A stretch of 30,981 nucleotides of DNA from a virus. The translations under genes were made by a program, and so were the position numbers. Shown in pieces: positions 7,915 to 15,232 of this stretch. Every line of letters starts with the position of its first letter. Positions within the stretch are counted from its first letter, which is position 1. The notes below the pieces were generated by a model that saw only the letters and a program-made list of their open reading frames with translations, was not told where the DNA came from and made no database searches. The stretch spans positions 1 through 30,981 of the IMG/VR virus record IMGVR_UViG_3300043425_000477. One strand, given 5' to 3'.

Positions 7915-7945
7915 TTGAACATTCTACGGTAGGTCTGACAATATA
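7915..7945 (+). promoter_or_regulatory. Phage late promoter, copy 3
   Basis: TTGAAC (7915-7920), a 17-nt spacer and ACAATATA (7938-7945) precede ATG 7952 by 6 nt. It has the same elements as copies at 2938, 5388, 24162 and 26671. It would drive the 116-residue protein, portal and connector genes. Confidence 0.55.
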
Positions 7946-7951
7946 TTGTAG

Positions 7952-8302
7952 ATGATTTACGTAGCTCAAAATTCAGCAAATAAAATAGTCCTCACACTTA
8001 CAGAGGTAACAACGGTGACAAACCCGAGTTACCTCTTTGTGTTTACAAACGAATACAACACAACGAGCACACCCATCTTATTCACTGCTGCAGATACATC
8101 ATCTTATCCTGAGCGGTACAATTTATTTAATTTAGTAGAGCCCACTGACCTCAGCCTTGTTGTAGGCCAATACACCTATCAAATATATGAGAAGAGTGGA
8201 CCATTCACCACACCTTTGAGCATTGCTCAGACCACTGGAGTAGTCATTGAGGAGGGTAGGATGGTAGTTAGTGGACCTGCACCTTCATCAGTATACACAT
8301 AG
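7952..8302 (+). CDS. Hypothetical structural protein (beta-rich, 116 aa)
   Basis: 116 residues, mostly strands with conserved-looking aromatic and Asn positions (IVLTLTEV, YLFVFTNEY, RYNLFNL, QYTYQIYE). Proteins of this appearance are common in Bacteroidota phage structural modules, but I cannot name a function. It is directly behind a late promoter and 2 nt before the portal gene. A small immunoglobulin-like capsid or tail decoration protein would fit. Confidence 0.45.
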   Translation: MIYVAQNSANKIVLTLTEVTTVTNPSYLFVFTNEYNTTSTPILFTAADTSSYPERYNLFNLVEPTDLSLVVGQYTYQIYEKSGPFTTPLSIAQTTGVVIEEGRMVVSGPAPSSVYT

Positions 8303-8304
8303 AC

Positions 8305-9600
8305 ATGGCTTGGTACGATATATTTAGCAGAAAAAAAGAGCAGGGTCCTACCGTAGTGGAAGGATACCAGGCTTTTAGCACCCCATTCCTACCTGTTGGT
8401 AGAGGTAACTTAACTTTGCCCTACGTCAATGGTAGATGGACTGCAGGAAACTGGGTAGACTTCGGTGAGGGCAATATGTATCCGGAGGTGCTTAATCAAA
8501 TGTACTTCAGTTCACCACTTCATGGTGCCATTGTGGACTTCAAGACCAATGCAGTTATCGGTGGTGGCTATGCCTTAGATGCTGAGAAACTAACAGCACA
8601 GGAGAAGGTGGACCTTTACACCTGGGAGCGTAAGATAAAACTCAAGCATACCGTTGAGGCGGTTACTCAGCAGTTGATATTGCATAATAGGATCTATTTT
8701 AAGCTGGTATTTAATGAGAAAGGTAAGCTCGTTAAGGTGTACAATGTAAGCCCTGAGAAAGTAAGGGTATCACGATGCAAAAAAAAGTACTATCTAAGCA
8801 ATGACTGGAGTCAACGGCTTGATATTGTAGAGATAAAACACTACCACATGACCTGTAAGGATGAGGTACAGCTCTATTGCTTTGAGGTTCATTCTGTTGG
8901 TCAGGACCACTATCCAATACCTACATATAGTTCGGCACTTAATTTTGCATTTTTGAGTGGCGAGTTGTCATACTTTGCCAAGAGTAACATCCAAAACAGT
9001 ATTTTTCCAAGCTTTGCCATGATGTTCCCTAAAAGACCACAGTCTGAAGAGGAGAAGCACATGATCAAAGAGACCATTGACAGGCTTAAAGGAGCTCAGA
9101 ACGCCGGTAAAGCAGTGGCCTTCTTTGCTAATAGCCAAGATCAGCTACCAAAAATAGAAGCACTACCTACTAATGCTAATGATAAACTCTTTCACGAGGC
9201 TTCTGCCCTCAATACTGAGCAGATTTGCTTTGCTCACACTATCGACCCTATTCTTATGGGTGTTAGAACCACAGGCTCCTTGGGTAGTGGCTCGGATATT
9301 AAGCAGGCTTATGTGATATTTGAGAAAAATGTAGTCAAGAAAATCCGTGCACAGGTAGAGACCATCTTCAATGAGCTCCTTGGAATAGCTAAGTTGCCTG
9401 CAGAGTTTACTATCAACAACTACCAAATCATTGGTGATACTATTGTTGAGGTAGATGATGATACTACCCGGGTGAAAGAGGCACTAAACACCTTGAGTGA
9501 GCCATTACTCAACAAGGTCCTTGAAAAAATGACCACCAATGAGATACGAGCCTTGGCTCAATTACCTCCTATTGACGAACCAACTAACACAGCTCAGTAA
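8305..9600 (+). CDS. Portal protein
   Basis: 431 residues. The portal forms the dodecameric ring through which DNA enters and leaves the head. Visible hallmarks are an early helical region (LHGAIVDFKTNAVIGGGY), a wing-like beta segment (NRIYFKLVFNEKGKLVKVYNVSP), and a long stem-like helix region (SELSYF-like segment to about residue 290). A later segment reads LNTEQICFAHTIDPILMGV, typical of phage portals, and the C-terminus is helical (LNTLSEPLLNKVLEKMT). ATG lies 2 nt after the preceding stop, and its TAA overlaps the next ATG by one base. It lies downstream of the capsid gene rather than between terminase and protease, which is unusual. Confidence 0.8.
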   Translation: MAWYDIFSRKKEQGPTVVEGYQAFSTPFLPVGRGNLTLPYVNGRWTAGNWVDFGEGNMYPEVLNQMYFSSPLHGAIVDFKTNAVIGGGYALDAEKLTAQEKVDLYTWERKIKLKHTVEAVTQQLILHNRIYFKLVFNEKGKLVKVYNVSPEKVRVSRCKKKYYLSNDWSQRLDIVEIKHYHMTCKDEVQLYCFEVHSVGQDHYPIPTYSSALNFAFLSGELSYFAKSNIQNSIFPSFAMMFPKRPQSEEEKHMIKETIDRLKGAQNAGKAVAFFANSQDQLPKIEALPTNANDKLFHEASALNTEQICFAHTIDPILMGVRTTGSLGSGSDIKQAYVIFEKNVVKKIRAQVETIFNELLGIAKLPAEFTINNYQIIGDTIVEVDDDTTRVKEALNTLSEPLLNKVLEKMTTNEIRALAQLPPIDEPTNTAQ

Positions 9601-10166
9601 TGCTTTACTTCATAACTGAAAACTACCTCAAGACCAACACACCCATCACAGCCAATGTGGATGTAACGGATGTGACCCCATACATAGCTACTCAGTCAGC
9701 TCTACGGATACAGCCTATCCTTGGAACCACATTCTACAACCATCTACTGAATGCATATAATGCACAGACCTTGACCAATGACGAGATAAACCTGGTAGAG
9801 TTCATTCAGCCGGTCATTGCATGGAGGTCAGCAGAGGATGCTGTATTCGGGTTGAGCTATCAACTCAAGAACAAAGGACTTCAAACACAGAACGGTGACT
9901 ACTCAGCAAGCGTATCCCGTGGTGAGGTAGCCTTTGGCATGGAGCACTATGCACAGAAAGCTGCTTTCTTTGAGCAGAGGCTCATACGTTGGTTGTTAGC
10001 TAACAAAAACCTATTCCCTATCTTCATATCAGCTATGAATACGGATACAGATCTACGTCCTATGTTCGCAACGTGCCAGTGCATCACACCTTGGCAGTTG
10101 ACTTGCACAGGGATGTGCGGTAACTTCCGTGAGAATGGGTACAATAACAGCATATTGATCCTGTGA
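9600..10166 (+). CDS. Putative head-tail connector (adaptor) protein
   Basis: 188 residues coupled to the portal by a one-base TAATG overlap. It is largely helical with a typical adaptor-like N-terminal half (DVTPYIATQSALRIQPILGTTFY-type region followed by EFIQPVIAWRSAEDAV). Many phage adaptor proteins that bind beneath the portal look like this and follow the portal gene. The C-terminus has a cysteine-rich stretch (three Cys in about 12 residues), which is odd for a cytoplasmic virion protein. The call rests mostly on position. Confidence 0.5.
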   Translation: MLYFITENYLKTNTPITANVDVTDVTPYIATQSALRIQPILGTTFYNHLLNAYNAQTLTNDEINLVEFIQPVIAWRSAEDAVFGLSYQLKNKGLQTQNGDYSASVSRGEVAFGMEHYAQKAAFFEQRLIRWLLANKNLFPIFISAMNTDTDLRPMFATCQCITPWQLTCTGMCGNFRENGYNNSILIL

Positions 10167-10654
10167 GGCTACAGCTAACCATACTACTCACAGCGTTTCA
10201 ATCTAAATGGCCCATTTACCTCAGCATGGTTAGTGCATTCTTTATGCCTATTACAGGGCTAATGTTCCTGATTGGCTTTGCTATCTTCGTTGATACCATC
10301 ACAGGAGTATGGAAGGCCCGTAAACTCAAGCAACCAATCACCTCACGCAGGCTATCTTCTGTGATTAGTAAGATGTTGCTGTATGAGATAACGGTGATAC
10401 TATTCTATCTTATAGATTATTTTATCCTTAATGATATCATATTAACGTTTTTTTCAGTGCCTTTGATGCTAACAAAGATGCTATCTTTAGTGCTTGTATC
10501 CATCGAGGTGGTCAGTATCAATGAAAATTACAAGGCAGTGAAGGGCATTGACCTATGGGTCAGTGCTAAGAATTTAATAACCAGAGCAAAAGAGTTAAAG
10601 AAAGATGCCGACCAAATTAGACACGACAACGATATTACAGGTACGCCTATCTAA
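10163..10654 (+). CDS. Holin (Phage_holin_4 / toxin-secretion type)
   Basis: 163 residues with GTG start in a GTGA overlap with the connector stop. It has about three hydrophobic segments (roughly 15-45, 75-95 and 98-115), and the loop motif DTITGVWKARKLK with SSVISK further on. This matches the D-x-I-T-G-x-x-x-A pattern of the phage holin 4 family. The charged C-terminal helix is typical. It would form membrane lesions at the end of the cycle and release the amidase encoded next, which overlaps it by 50 nt. Confidence 0.8.
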   Translation: MRLQLTILLTAFQSKWPIYLSMVSAFFMPITGLMFLIGFAIFVDTITGVWKARKLKQPITSRRLSSVISKMLLYEITVILFYLIDYFILNDIILTFFSVPLMLTKMLSLVLVSIEVVSINENYKAVKGIDLWVSAKNLITRAKELKKDADQIRHDNDITGTPI

Positions 10655-11258
10655 TGATCAATACTTTCAAGAGGAGGCTCCAAAAAAGCAGATATATCTC
10701 CACCATACAGCAGGCAATGGTGATGCTGTAGCCGTATCACGATGGTGGCAAAGCAATGCTGAGAGGATAGCTACTGCTTTTGTCATAGGTAACAAGGGTA
10801 CAATAGTGCAGTGCTTCAGCTCCAAGCATTGGGCCTATCACCTTGGCATTGATGGTCAAGACTTTGCACCTCATGGACTTCGGTATCAAAACCTTAACAA
10901 GCTAAGTGTTGGTATTGAGGTCTGCAATTGGGGCCCATTGAAGCAGGTGAATGGTAAGTACATCAACTACGTCAAGAGTGTGGTAGATCCTTCGGAGGTT
11001 ACTGTCCTGGATAAGCCCTTCAAAGGTCATGTTCTATGGCATAAGTATACGGATGAGCAGATAGAAAGCACCCGTCAGTTATTGGTGTACCTCTGCGAAA
11101 CCTACAACATACCCAAGACCTATAGAAAAGAGATATTTGCCATTGATACGGAGGCCTTCAAAGGTACTCCAGGCATCTACACCCACAACTCAGTAAGGAA
11201 GGATAAGAGTGATATCTATCCATGTCCCCGAATGATTGCAATGCTTGAAAACCTTTAA
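10605..11258 (+). CDS. Endolysin: N-acetylmuramoyl-L-alanine amidase
   Basis: 217 residues of the Amidase_2 family (T7 lysozyme-like), which cuts the bond between muramic acid and the stem peptide. Visible motifs are LHHTAG (His33/34), ATAFVIGNKGTIVQ, HWAYHLG, SVGIEVCNWG with Glu105, and THNSVRKDKSDIYPCP with His194 as the probable second zinc ligand. No signal peptide is seen, so export depends on the holin. No other Met precedes the catalytic core, which supports ATG 10605 despite the 50-nt overlap with the holin gene. There is no separate wall-binding domain. Confidence 0.85.
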   Translation: MPTKLDTTTILQVRLSNDQYFQEEAPKKQIYLHHTAGNGDAVAVSRWWQSNAERIATAFVIGNKGTIVQCFSSKHWAYHLGIDGQDFAPHGLRYQNLNKLSVGIEVCNWGPLKQVNGKYINYVKSVVDPSEVTVLDKPFKGHVLWHKYTDEQIESTRQLLVYLCETYNIPKTYRKEIFAIDTEAFKGTPGIYTHNSVRKDKSDIYPCPRMIAMLENL

Positions 11259-11268
11259 TACACCCGAT

Positions 11269-11718
11269 ATGCTTAATAGATTAACATCACGCACACTTAT
11301 CGGGTTTTCTCTACTCTGTGTGTTACTATCATGCTCAGCTCCTAAGAGAGCTCAATGGCACTACAAGAGAGCTCTTGCTAATGGGCTTAAGGTAGAGCAG
11401 GATAGTGATACCATCCGGATTGCTACCATTGACAGCATCCCTGTTATTAACAATGACACCATAGTGTGGGAAAAATTTATTGCATATCGCGATACGGTAA
11501 TACAGTACCGCACAGTGACCCTTCCAAAGACCAGGTGGCAAACAAGATTAGAATATAAGTACCTTACCAAGATAGAGAAGATTAAAGGTGATGTAATTAC
11601 CAAACAGCATGAGGTGGTGAGATATAAGGTAAGATGGTGGCCGTTTTGGTTAGGGCTTGCTATCCCTTTTGTTCTTAGATTGGCATGGAGTGCTATACTC
11701 AGTAAACTCAACAGATGA
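11269..11718 (+). CDS. Probable unimolecular spanin (u-spanin lipoprotein)
   Basis: 149 residues with ATG 11269 chosen over a TTG at 11236 because it places a proper lipoprotein signal at the N-terminus: basic residues, a hydrophobic stretch and lipobox LLSC with Cys22. The middle is a hydrophilic, helix/strand periplasmic region. The C-terminus has a membrane segment (about residues 122-142, starting RWWPFWLGLAIPF). An outer-membrane lipid anchor plus an inner-membrane C-terminal helix is the u-spanin design of phage T1 gp11, which fuses the two membranes in lysis. Position after holin and amidase agrees. Confidence 0.7.
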   Translation: MLNRLTSRTLIGFSLLCVLLSCSAPKRAQWHYKRALANGLKVEQDSDTIRIATIDSIPVINNDTIVWEKFIAYRDTVIQYRTVTLPKTRWQTRLEYKYLTKIEKIKGDVITKQHEVVRYKVRWWPFWLGLAIPFVLRLAWSAILSKLNR

Positions 11719-12491
11719 GGAAACGCTTATTTTATGACATTGAGACATCTTTCAATGTCGGTATATTCTGGAGAACAGGATATAACCTAACAATCAACCC
11801 GGGTGACATCATCCATGAGCGTGCTATTATCTGCATCTGCTACAAATGGGAGGGTGAGGATGATATTCACAGCCTAACATGGTCCAAGAGCCAATGTGAC
11901 AAGGCAATGCTCAAGCAGTTCATTAAGGTACTACATGAGGCCGATGAAATTGTAGCTCACAATGGTGATAGGTTTGACCTTAAATGGTTACGTACAAGGG
12001 CTTTATTCCATGGTATTGGTGTTATGCCATCACCTAAGACTATTGACACCCTTAAATGGGCTAAAAAGTACTTCAATTTTAACAGCAACAAGCTTGACTA
12101 TATAGCTAAATTACTCAAGGTAGGGGCTAAGATGGATACAGGAGGGCTTGACTTGTGGAAGGACATCGTATTTAGGAAGGACCAAGAGGCTCTGGATAAG
12201 ATGGTAGCCTATTGCAAGATGGATGTGAAGGTCCTTGAGGCGGTATTCAATAAGCTCAACAGCTATGCAACCCCTCAGCACAACTATGCGGTGCAACATG
12301 GAGGTGAGAAGTATGAATGTCCTGAGTGTGGTAGCACTAATCTAAGACATAACAAGAAGGTAGTAACTGCAGCAGGAACCGTACACCATTGGCTAAAGTG
12401 CAAAGAGTGTAAAAAACACAATAAAATAAACCACTTGGTATTCACTAAGTACCAGGAGTACATATACAAGCGTAAGAAAAATATCTCTTAA
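11715..12491 (+). CDS. DEDDy 3'-5' exonuclease (RNase H fold) with zinc ribbon
   Basis: 258 residues overlapping the spanin stop (ATGA). Exonuclease motifs of the DnaQ-like superfamily are present: YDIET (Asp8, Glu10), AHNGDRFDLKWL (Asp88) and YCKMDVKVL (Tyr166, Asp170), giving the DEDDy set. The C-terminus (about 200-235) carries CPEC and, about 24 residues later, CKEC, a zinc-ribbon-like four-cysteine pattern. It probably trims DNA or RNA 3' ends during replication or recombination. There is no polymerase domain. It marks the change from lysis to nucleic-acid genes. Confidence 0.75.
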   Translation: MRKRLFYDIETSFNVGIFWRTGYNLTINPGDIIHERAIICICYKWEGEDDIHSLTWSKSQCDKAMLKQFIKVLHEADEIVAHNGDRFDLKWLRTRALFHGIGVMPSPKTIDTLKWAKKYFNFNSNKLDYIAKLLKVGAKMDTGGLDLWKDIVFRKDQEALDKMVAYCKMDVKVLEAVFNKLNSYATPQHNYAVQHGGEKYECPECGSTNLRHNKKVVTAAGTVHHWLKCKECKKHNKINHLVFTKYQEYIYKRKKNIS

Positions 12492-12576
12492 GTTAAATAT
12501 CTAAGTATTTTTCACCACTTTTAAGTTAATTACTCGGATTTCTACCGATTGCACCACCCTATTTTTACATTTCCTT

Positions 12577-12595
12577 ATTTAGAATCATTCTAAAT
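12577..12595. promoter_or_regulatory. Perfect 19-bp palindrome, operator candidate
   Basis: ATTTAGAATCATTCTAAAT is a perfect palindrome with 9-bp arms and one central base. It ends 12 nt before the -35-region TTG of the early promoter. The shape recalls Fur/PerR-family boxes (TTAGAAT-N-ATTCTAA style). The intergenic stretch 12492-12666 holds this, the promoter and otherwise only AT-rich sequence. Confidence 0.5.
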
Positions 12596-12607
12596 TTTAC
12601 TAATAAC

Positions 12608-12637
12608 TTGTTAATAACGAAACTATTTGTATATTTG
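12608..12637 (+). promoter_or_regulatory. Early promoter, host consensus
   Basis: TTG (12608-12610), exactly 19 nt, then TATATTTG (12630-12637) match the Bacteroidota housekeeping promoter consensus. The first start codon is at 12667. It should drive the 12.7-15.0 kb early operon, which ends at the terminator at 15006. Confidence 0.8.
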
Positions 12638-12666
12638 TCAAGTATTAACAATTAAAACTTTTATTT

Positions 12667-12873
12667 ATGACAACAGAAAATGTAAGAATTGAGAGAACAA
12701 AGAGCTACGGTAACTACCGAGTAACAGGCACCGTTGATGGTGTAGAGGTATCATGCATCACTACAGATAGCGAGGCATTTGACTACCTTAATGATGAAGA
12801 TTATCCTGAGAAGCAAGCTGCTGCACAGGCTCATTGTGAGATGATTTTACAATTAACCTTTGAAAACCTTTAA
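12667..12873 (+). CDS. Small early protein, unknown (68 aa)
   Basis: First gene behind the early promoter, 68 residues. The N-terminal half alternates strands (VRIERTKSYGNYRVTGTVDGVEVSC) and the C-terminal half is one or two helices rich in Ala and Glu. No recognised domain. The AT-rich, A-ending leader without Shine-Dalgarno is typical for these hosts. Its first position in the operon suggests an early host-takeover or accessory role, which is only inference. Confidence 0.6.
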   Translation: MTTENVRIERTKSYGNYRVTGTVDGVEVSCITTDSEAFDYLNDEDYPEKQAAAQAHCEMILQLTFENL

Positions 12874-12875
12874 TC

Positions 12876-13058
12876 ATGACACGAGAATTTGAAATGGAAA
12901 TGATCATCCTTGACATGGAGCAAGAGCTTCGGGATGAAATGCAGGAAATGCTTGATGCATTCGGTCCACACGACAGTGGCACTAACCATGCAGCAACAAG
13001 ATGGGCTGTGATTGACGAATTATTAACCCGATTAAACTTAACCCCAAATGAAAAATAA
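12876..13058 (+). CDS. Small early protein, unknown (60 aa)
   Basis: 60 residues, starting 2 nt after the previous stop. The N-terminal half is a strongly acidic, Met-rich helix (EFEMEMIILDMEQELRDEM); the remainder is helical. No recognised domain. A small DNA-mimic or protein-binding helix bundle is possible but unsupported. Confidence 0.55.
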   Translation: MTREFEMEMIILDMEQELRDEMQEMLDAFGPHDSGTNHAATRWAVIDELLTRLNLTPNEK

Positions 13059-13146
13059 AGTACTTGACGATGTATTGGCTGCCCTTGTAGTGGTAGCTGT
13101 ACCGGTAGCTATGTATCACCTCTTAATATTTATGCTATGCAGATAA
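13048..13146 (+). CDS. Tiny membrane peptide (32 aa)
   Basis: ATG 13048 to TAA 13144-13146, 32 residues. A short charged N-terminus (MKNKVLDDV) is followed by one transmembrane helix covering most of the rest. It overlaps the previous gene by 11 nt and the next by 10 nt, and fills the only gap between them, supporting translation. The function is unknown. Confidence 0.45.
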   Translation: MKNKVLDDVLAALVVVAVPVAMYHLLIFMLCR

Positions 13147-13421
13147 CTTGGATGGAATTTAAGAGCTACAACGATGTAGATGTGAGCTTCACAAGAGATA
13201 CAGGTACCGAGATGCATGGTATTGTAAGGATAATGCAATTTTTTAATCGTCCTGCATTTATATTTCACCAGGATATTACCCTAGCAGATGACCATAACAC
13301 AAGCTACGTGCTAACACTACCCGAGCTCAAGGCCATTGAGCAGTTAATCAATGAGGCACTCAAGCACCCTGATGGACCCAATGCTCACACAATGAAACTC
13401 TTTTACGAAGATACGCTATGA
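13137..13421 (+). CDS. Hypothetical protein (94 aa)
   Basis: 94 residues: a strand-rich N-terminal half (ITWMEFKSYNDVDVSFTRD, then RIMQFF and FIFHQDITL) and a helical C-terminal half (LPELKAIEQLINEALKH). No family recognised. It overlaps genes on both sides, so it belongs to the early operon. Confidence 0.55.
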   Translation: MQITWMEFKSYNDVDVSFTRDTGTEMHGIVRIMQFFNRPAFIFHQDITLADDHNTSYVLTLPELKAIEQLINEALKHPDGPNAHTMKLFYEDTL

Positions 13422-13684
13422 AAGGAAAAACACTATACGAATGTGCACGGTGGTGGAGGTCTCAGTCCTTCAGCCATGACATAGGAGGTAGCTTCAACAC
13501 TGAGCTATATTACGAATACTTAAAATGCAAATCAAAATGTTCAGACTTCAATACTACATCCACACCCAACTCATCCGAGAATGGGTATTTAACAGCAGAG
13601 GACTCTGCAAGTGGAAACAAAAAGAGCTCCTACTTTCAGGGGATTGTCAAATGGGTAACTTCAAAATTGTCAAGGCATGAATAA
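13418..13684 (+). CDS. Hypothetical protein (88 aa), frame uncertain in 3' half
   Basis: 88 residues beginning in an ATGA overlap. The first 40 residues (YECARWWRSQSF, ELYYEYLKCK) look like protein. The second half is a low-complexity Ser/Asn/Thr stretch. From 13525 a second frame opens on ATG and runs 51 codons to TGA 13678-13680, with a more protein-like, Trp/Leu-rich sequence. Either two overlapping genes exist or one frame is degenerate; I cannot decide. Confidence 0.45.
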   Translation: MKGKTLYECARWWRSQSFSHDIGGSFNTELYYEYLKCKSKCSDFNTTSTPNSSENGYLTAEDSASGNKKSSYFQGIVKWVTSKLSRHE

Positions 13685-14300
13685 GGAGCAGTTAATTAGA
13701 ATACTTTATCCTACTGTACCCAGCAGGGCACTATGTGACTACCTTGGATACACCACCTCACAGCTCTACAACAGAGTCTTTAACATGGGGATAAAGAAAA
13801 ACCAACGTATCAAGTACCTGCAGAATAAAAAACTATCCCTCAAAGCAGGTACTAAGAGCAGATGGCAACCTGGTCACGTACCTCACAACAAGGGTAAAAA
13901 GATGAGCAGTGAGCTCTATGCTAAGGTGGAAGGTACCATGTACAAACCTGGTAACAAGCCCTTCAACACCAGGGAGCCTAATGCAACAACCATCCGGTAT
14001 GATAAGACAGGCAGGCCCTACTCCTACACTAAGGTAAAGGATAGCCTGTGGGTGCTTACTCATCGGTTGATATGGGAGTCCATCTACGGACCAATACCCA
14101 AGGGTCATGTGGTTAGATTTAAGGATGGCAACAACCTCAACCTTGACATTGAGAACCTTGAATGTATCCCGATGCGGGAGAATGCAATACGGAACAGCAT
14201 ACAACGGTTCCCAGGTGAATTGCAGAGCGTGATAAGATTAAAGAGTAAATTAAATAAACAACTAAAACAAAAACAAAATGGCAAGAAACGGAATGAATGA
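13677..14300 (+). CDS. HNH-type homing-like endonuclease
   Basis: 207 residues. The C-terminal half carries the HNH_3-type pattern: THRLIWESIYGPIPKGHVV, then DGNNLNLDIENLECI and a trailing ENAIRNS helix. The N-terminal half has a helix-turn-helix-like opening (PSRALCDYLGYTTSQLYNRV) and a basic W-x-P-G-H-x-P-H-N-K-G segment seen in many phage HNH nucleases, probably DNA-binding. The usual His before the DGN segment is replaced by Arg-Phe (VVRFKDGN), so activity may be altered. It may be a free-standing mobile endonuclease in the early operon. Confidence 0.75.
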   Translation: MNKEQLIRILYPTVPSRALCDYLGYTTSQLYNRVFNMGIKKNQRIKYLQNKKLSLKAGTKSRWQPGHVPHNKGKKMSSELYAKVEGTMYKPGNKPFNTREPNATTIRYDKTGRPYSYTKVKDSLWVLTHRLIWESIYGPIPKGHVVRFKDGNNLNLDIENLECIPMRENAIRNSIQRFPGELQSVIRLKSKLNKQLKQKQNGKKRNE

Positions 14301-14535
14301 TCTAAGAGACCACCTCTTTGCAGCACTCGAAAGATTAAATGATGATGAATTAACACCTGAGCAATTGTCTACTGAGGTAGAAAAGGCACAGGCAATATCT
14401 AACCTGTCAAACTCTATAATTAACAGCGCTAAGGCTGAGGTTGATTTCATGAAAGCTACCGGAATGATAGCTACCACATCGAACCTATTCAAAGGAGTTA
14501 ATGACCCTAAAAGACTTGGAGATGCTACTAATTGA
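14278..14535 (+). CDS. Small helical phage protein (85 aa)
   Basis: 85 residues overlapping the HNH gene by 23 nt. It reads as three helices with the pattern RNGMNDLRDHLFAALERL, then TPEQLSTEVEKAQAISNLS, then INSAKAEVDFMKATG. Proteins of this make-up are common beside HNH and replication genes in phages of many hosts, but no function is known to me. It overlaps the DnaA-like gene by 35 nt. Confidence 0.55.
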   Translation: MARNGMNDLRDHLFAALERLNDDELTPEQLSTEVEKAQAISNLSNSIINSAKAEVDFMKATGMIATTSNLFKGVNDPKRLGDATN

Positions 14536-14986
14536 TGAAATATACCACCTTTCAAAGGTGCAGAATGATGACATTGTTAACATCATTGAATTATTCAACC
14601 TTCGCAAGAGGTGCCGCAAACAGGAGTATGTATACAAGCGTTATTTCTTAGCTCAGTACCTGGTCCGCAGAAGGCACATGACAGTGCAGATGGCAGGGTA
14701 TTACCTCAACATTGACCACAGCACGGTAAGCTATGGCATTAAGATGCATGACTTGTGGTGGAAATGGAATGATCACAAGTACCTTGCAGCCATTAACCCC
14801 ATCCCAAAGATGCTGAGCGTGACAACCTATGACAACCCCGTGACAACTTACACGGTAAAATACAACGAGGTTGACACGGAGAATGTGGAGGTAACCATCA
14901 ATGGAAATTTTCCGCCAAAGTTATTAACCAGTTTCGAGAAACCCTTGACAGGTAAGCAATTAAGCGAGATATTTGCACTGTCATAG
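14501..14986 (+). CDS. DnaA domain IV-like DNA-binding protein, candidate replication initiator
   Basis: 161 residues. Residues about 45-90 resemble DnaA domain IV: a helix (KRYFLAQYLVRRRHMT), a second helix (VQMAGYYLNI) and the signature-like DHSTVSYGIKMHDL, close to the D-H-[ST]-T-V motif that reads DnaA boxes. No ATPase domain is present. The tail (about 105-161) is not recognised and includes a repeated VTTY that is encoded by two iterons lying inside the gene. Next to it are the iteron cluster and the primase-helicase, so it probably binds the iterons and opens the origin or recruits helicase. ATG 14522 is an alternative start. Confidence 0.65.
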   Translation: MTLKDLEMLLIDEIYHLSKVQNDDIVNIIELFNLRKRCRKQEYVYKRYFLAQYLVRRRHMTVQMAGYYLNIDHSTVSYGIKMHDLWWKWNDHKYLAAINPIPKMLSVTTYDNPVTTYTVKYNEVDTENVEVTINGNFPPKLLTSFEKPLTGKQLSEIFALS

Positions 14987-15232
14987 GATAAGGGTTAATA
15001 CGTTAGGGGGCTTCGGCTCCCTTTCTTTTTGCCCATCCGTGACGACGTGACAACCCAAATGCATATGAGCCATATATTTAATACAGTGATATTCACCCCC
15101 CAAAAAGTTGACTTTGAGTTGTCACGTTGTCACGGAAACACAAGAAAGCCAATACAGACGTGGTTTATAGGCGTGACAACTACCCCCTTTGAGTTGTCAC
15201 GGAGTTGTCACGGTTGTCACGGAGTTGTCACG
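14818..15232. repeat. Iteron cluster, candidate replication origin
   Basis: Ten perfect copies of GTTGTCACG occur in 415 bp. Six are direct (starts 15118, 15126, 15193, 15204, 15213, 15224) and four inverted as CGTGACAAC (starts 14818, 14839, 15046, 15172). Near copies lie at 14828, 14870 and 15038. Spacing in the last four is 11, 9 and 11 nt, about one helical turn. AT-rich DNA follows at 15232-15260 and could be the unwinding region. The cluster lies between a DnaA-IV-like gene and the primase-helicase. Confidence 0.8.
15006..15030 (+). terminator. Intrinsic terminator of the early operon
   Basis: GGGGGC (15006-15011), loop TTCG, GCTCCC (15016-15021), then TTTCTTTTT. The 6-bp stem has one G-T pair and a stable UUCG tetraloop with a U tract. 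It lies 20 nt after the DnaA-like gene and separates the early operon from the origin and primase unit. Confidence 0.85.

Noticed and set aside
11236-11268. TTG start for the spanin gene
   Set aside because: It lies inside the amidase gene and would put 11 residues before the signal peptide; ATG 11269 gives a normal lipoprotein signal.
11549-11560. AATATAAGTA inside the spanin gene as another late promoter
   Set aside because: No TTRAAC or TAAAC element lies 15-17 nt upstream of it and no gene starts just after.
15118-15232. Short repeats as a CRISPR array
   Set aside because: Repeats are only 9 nt, occur in both orientations and lack uniform spacers; they fit origin iterons.
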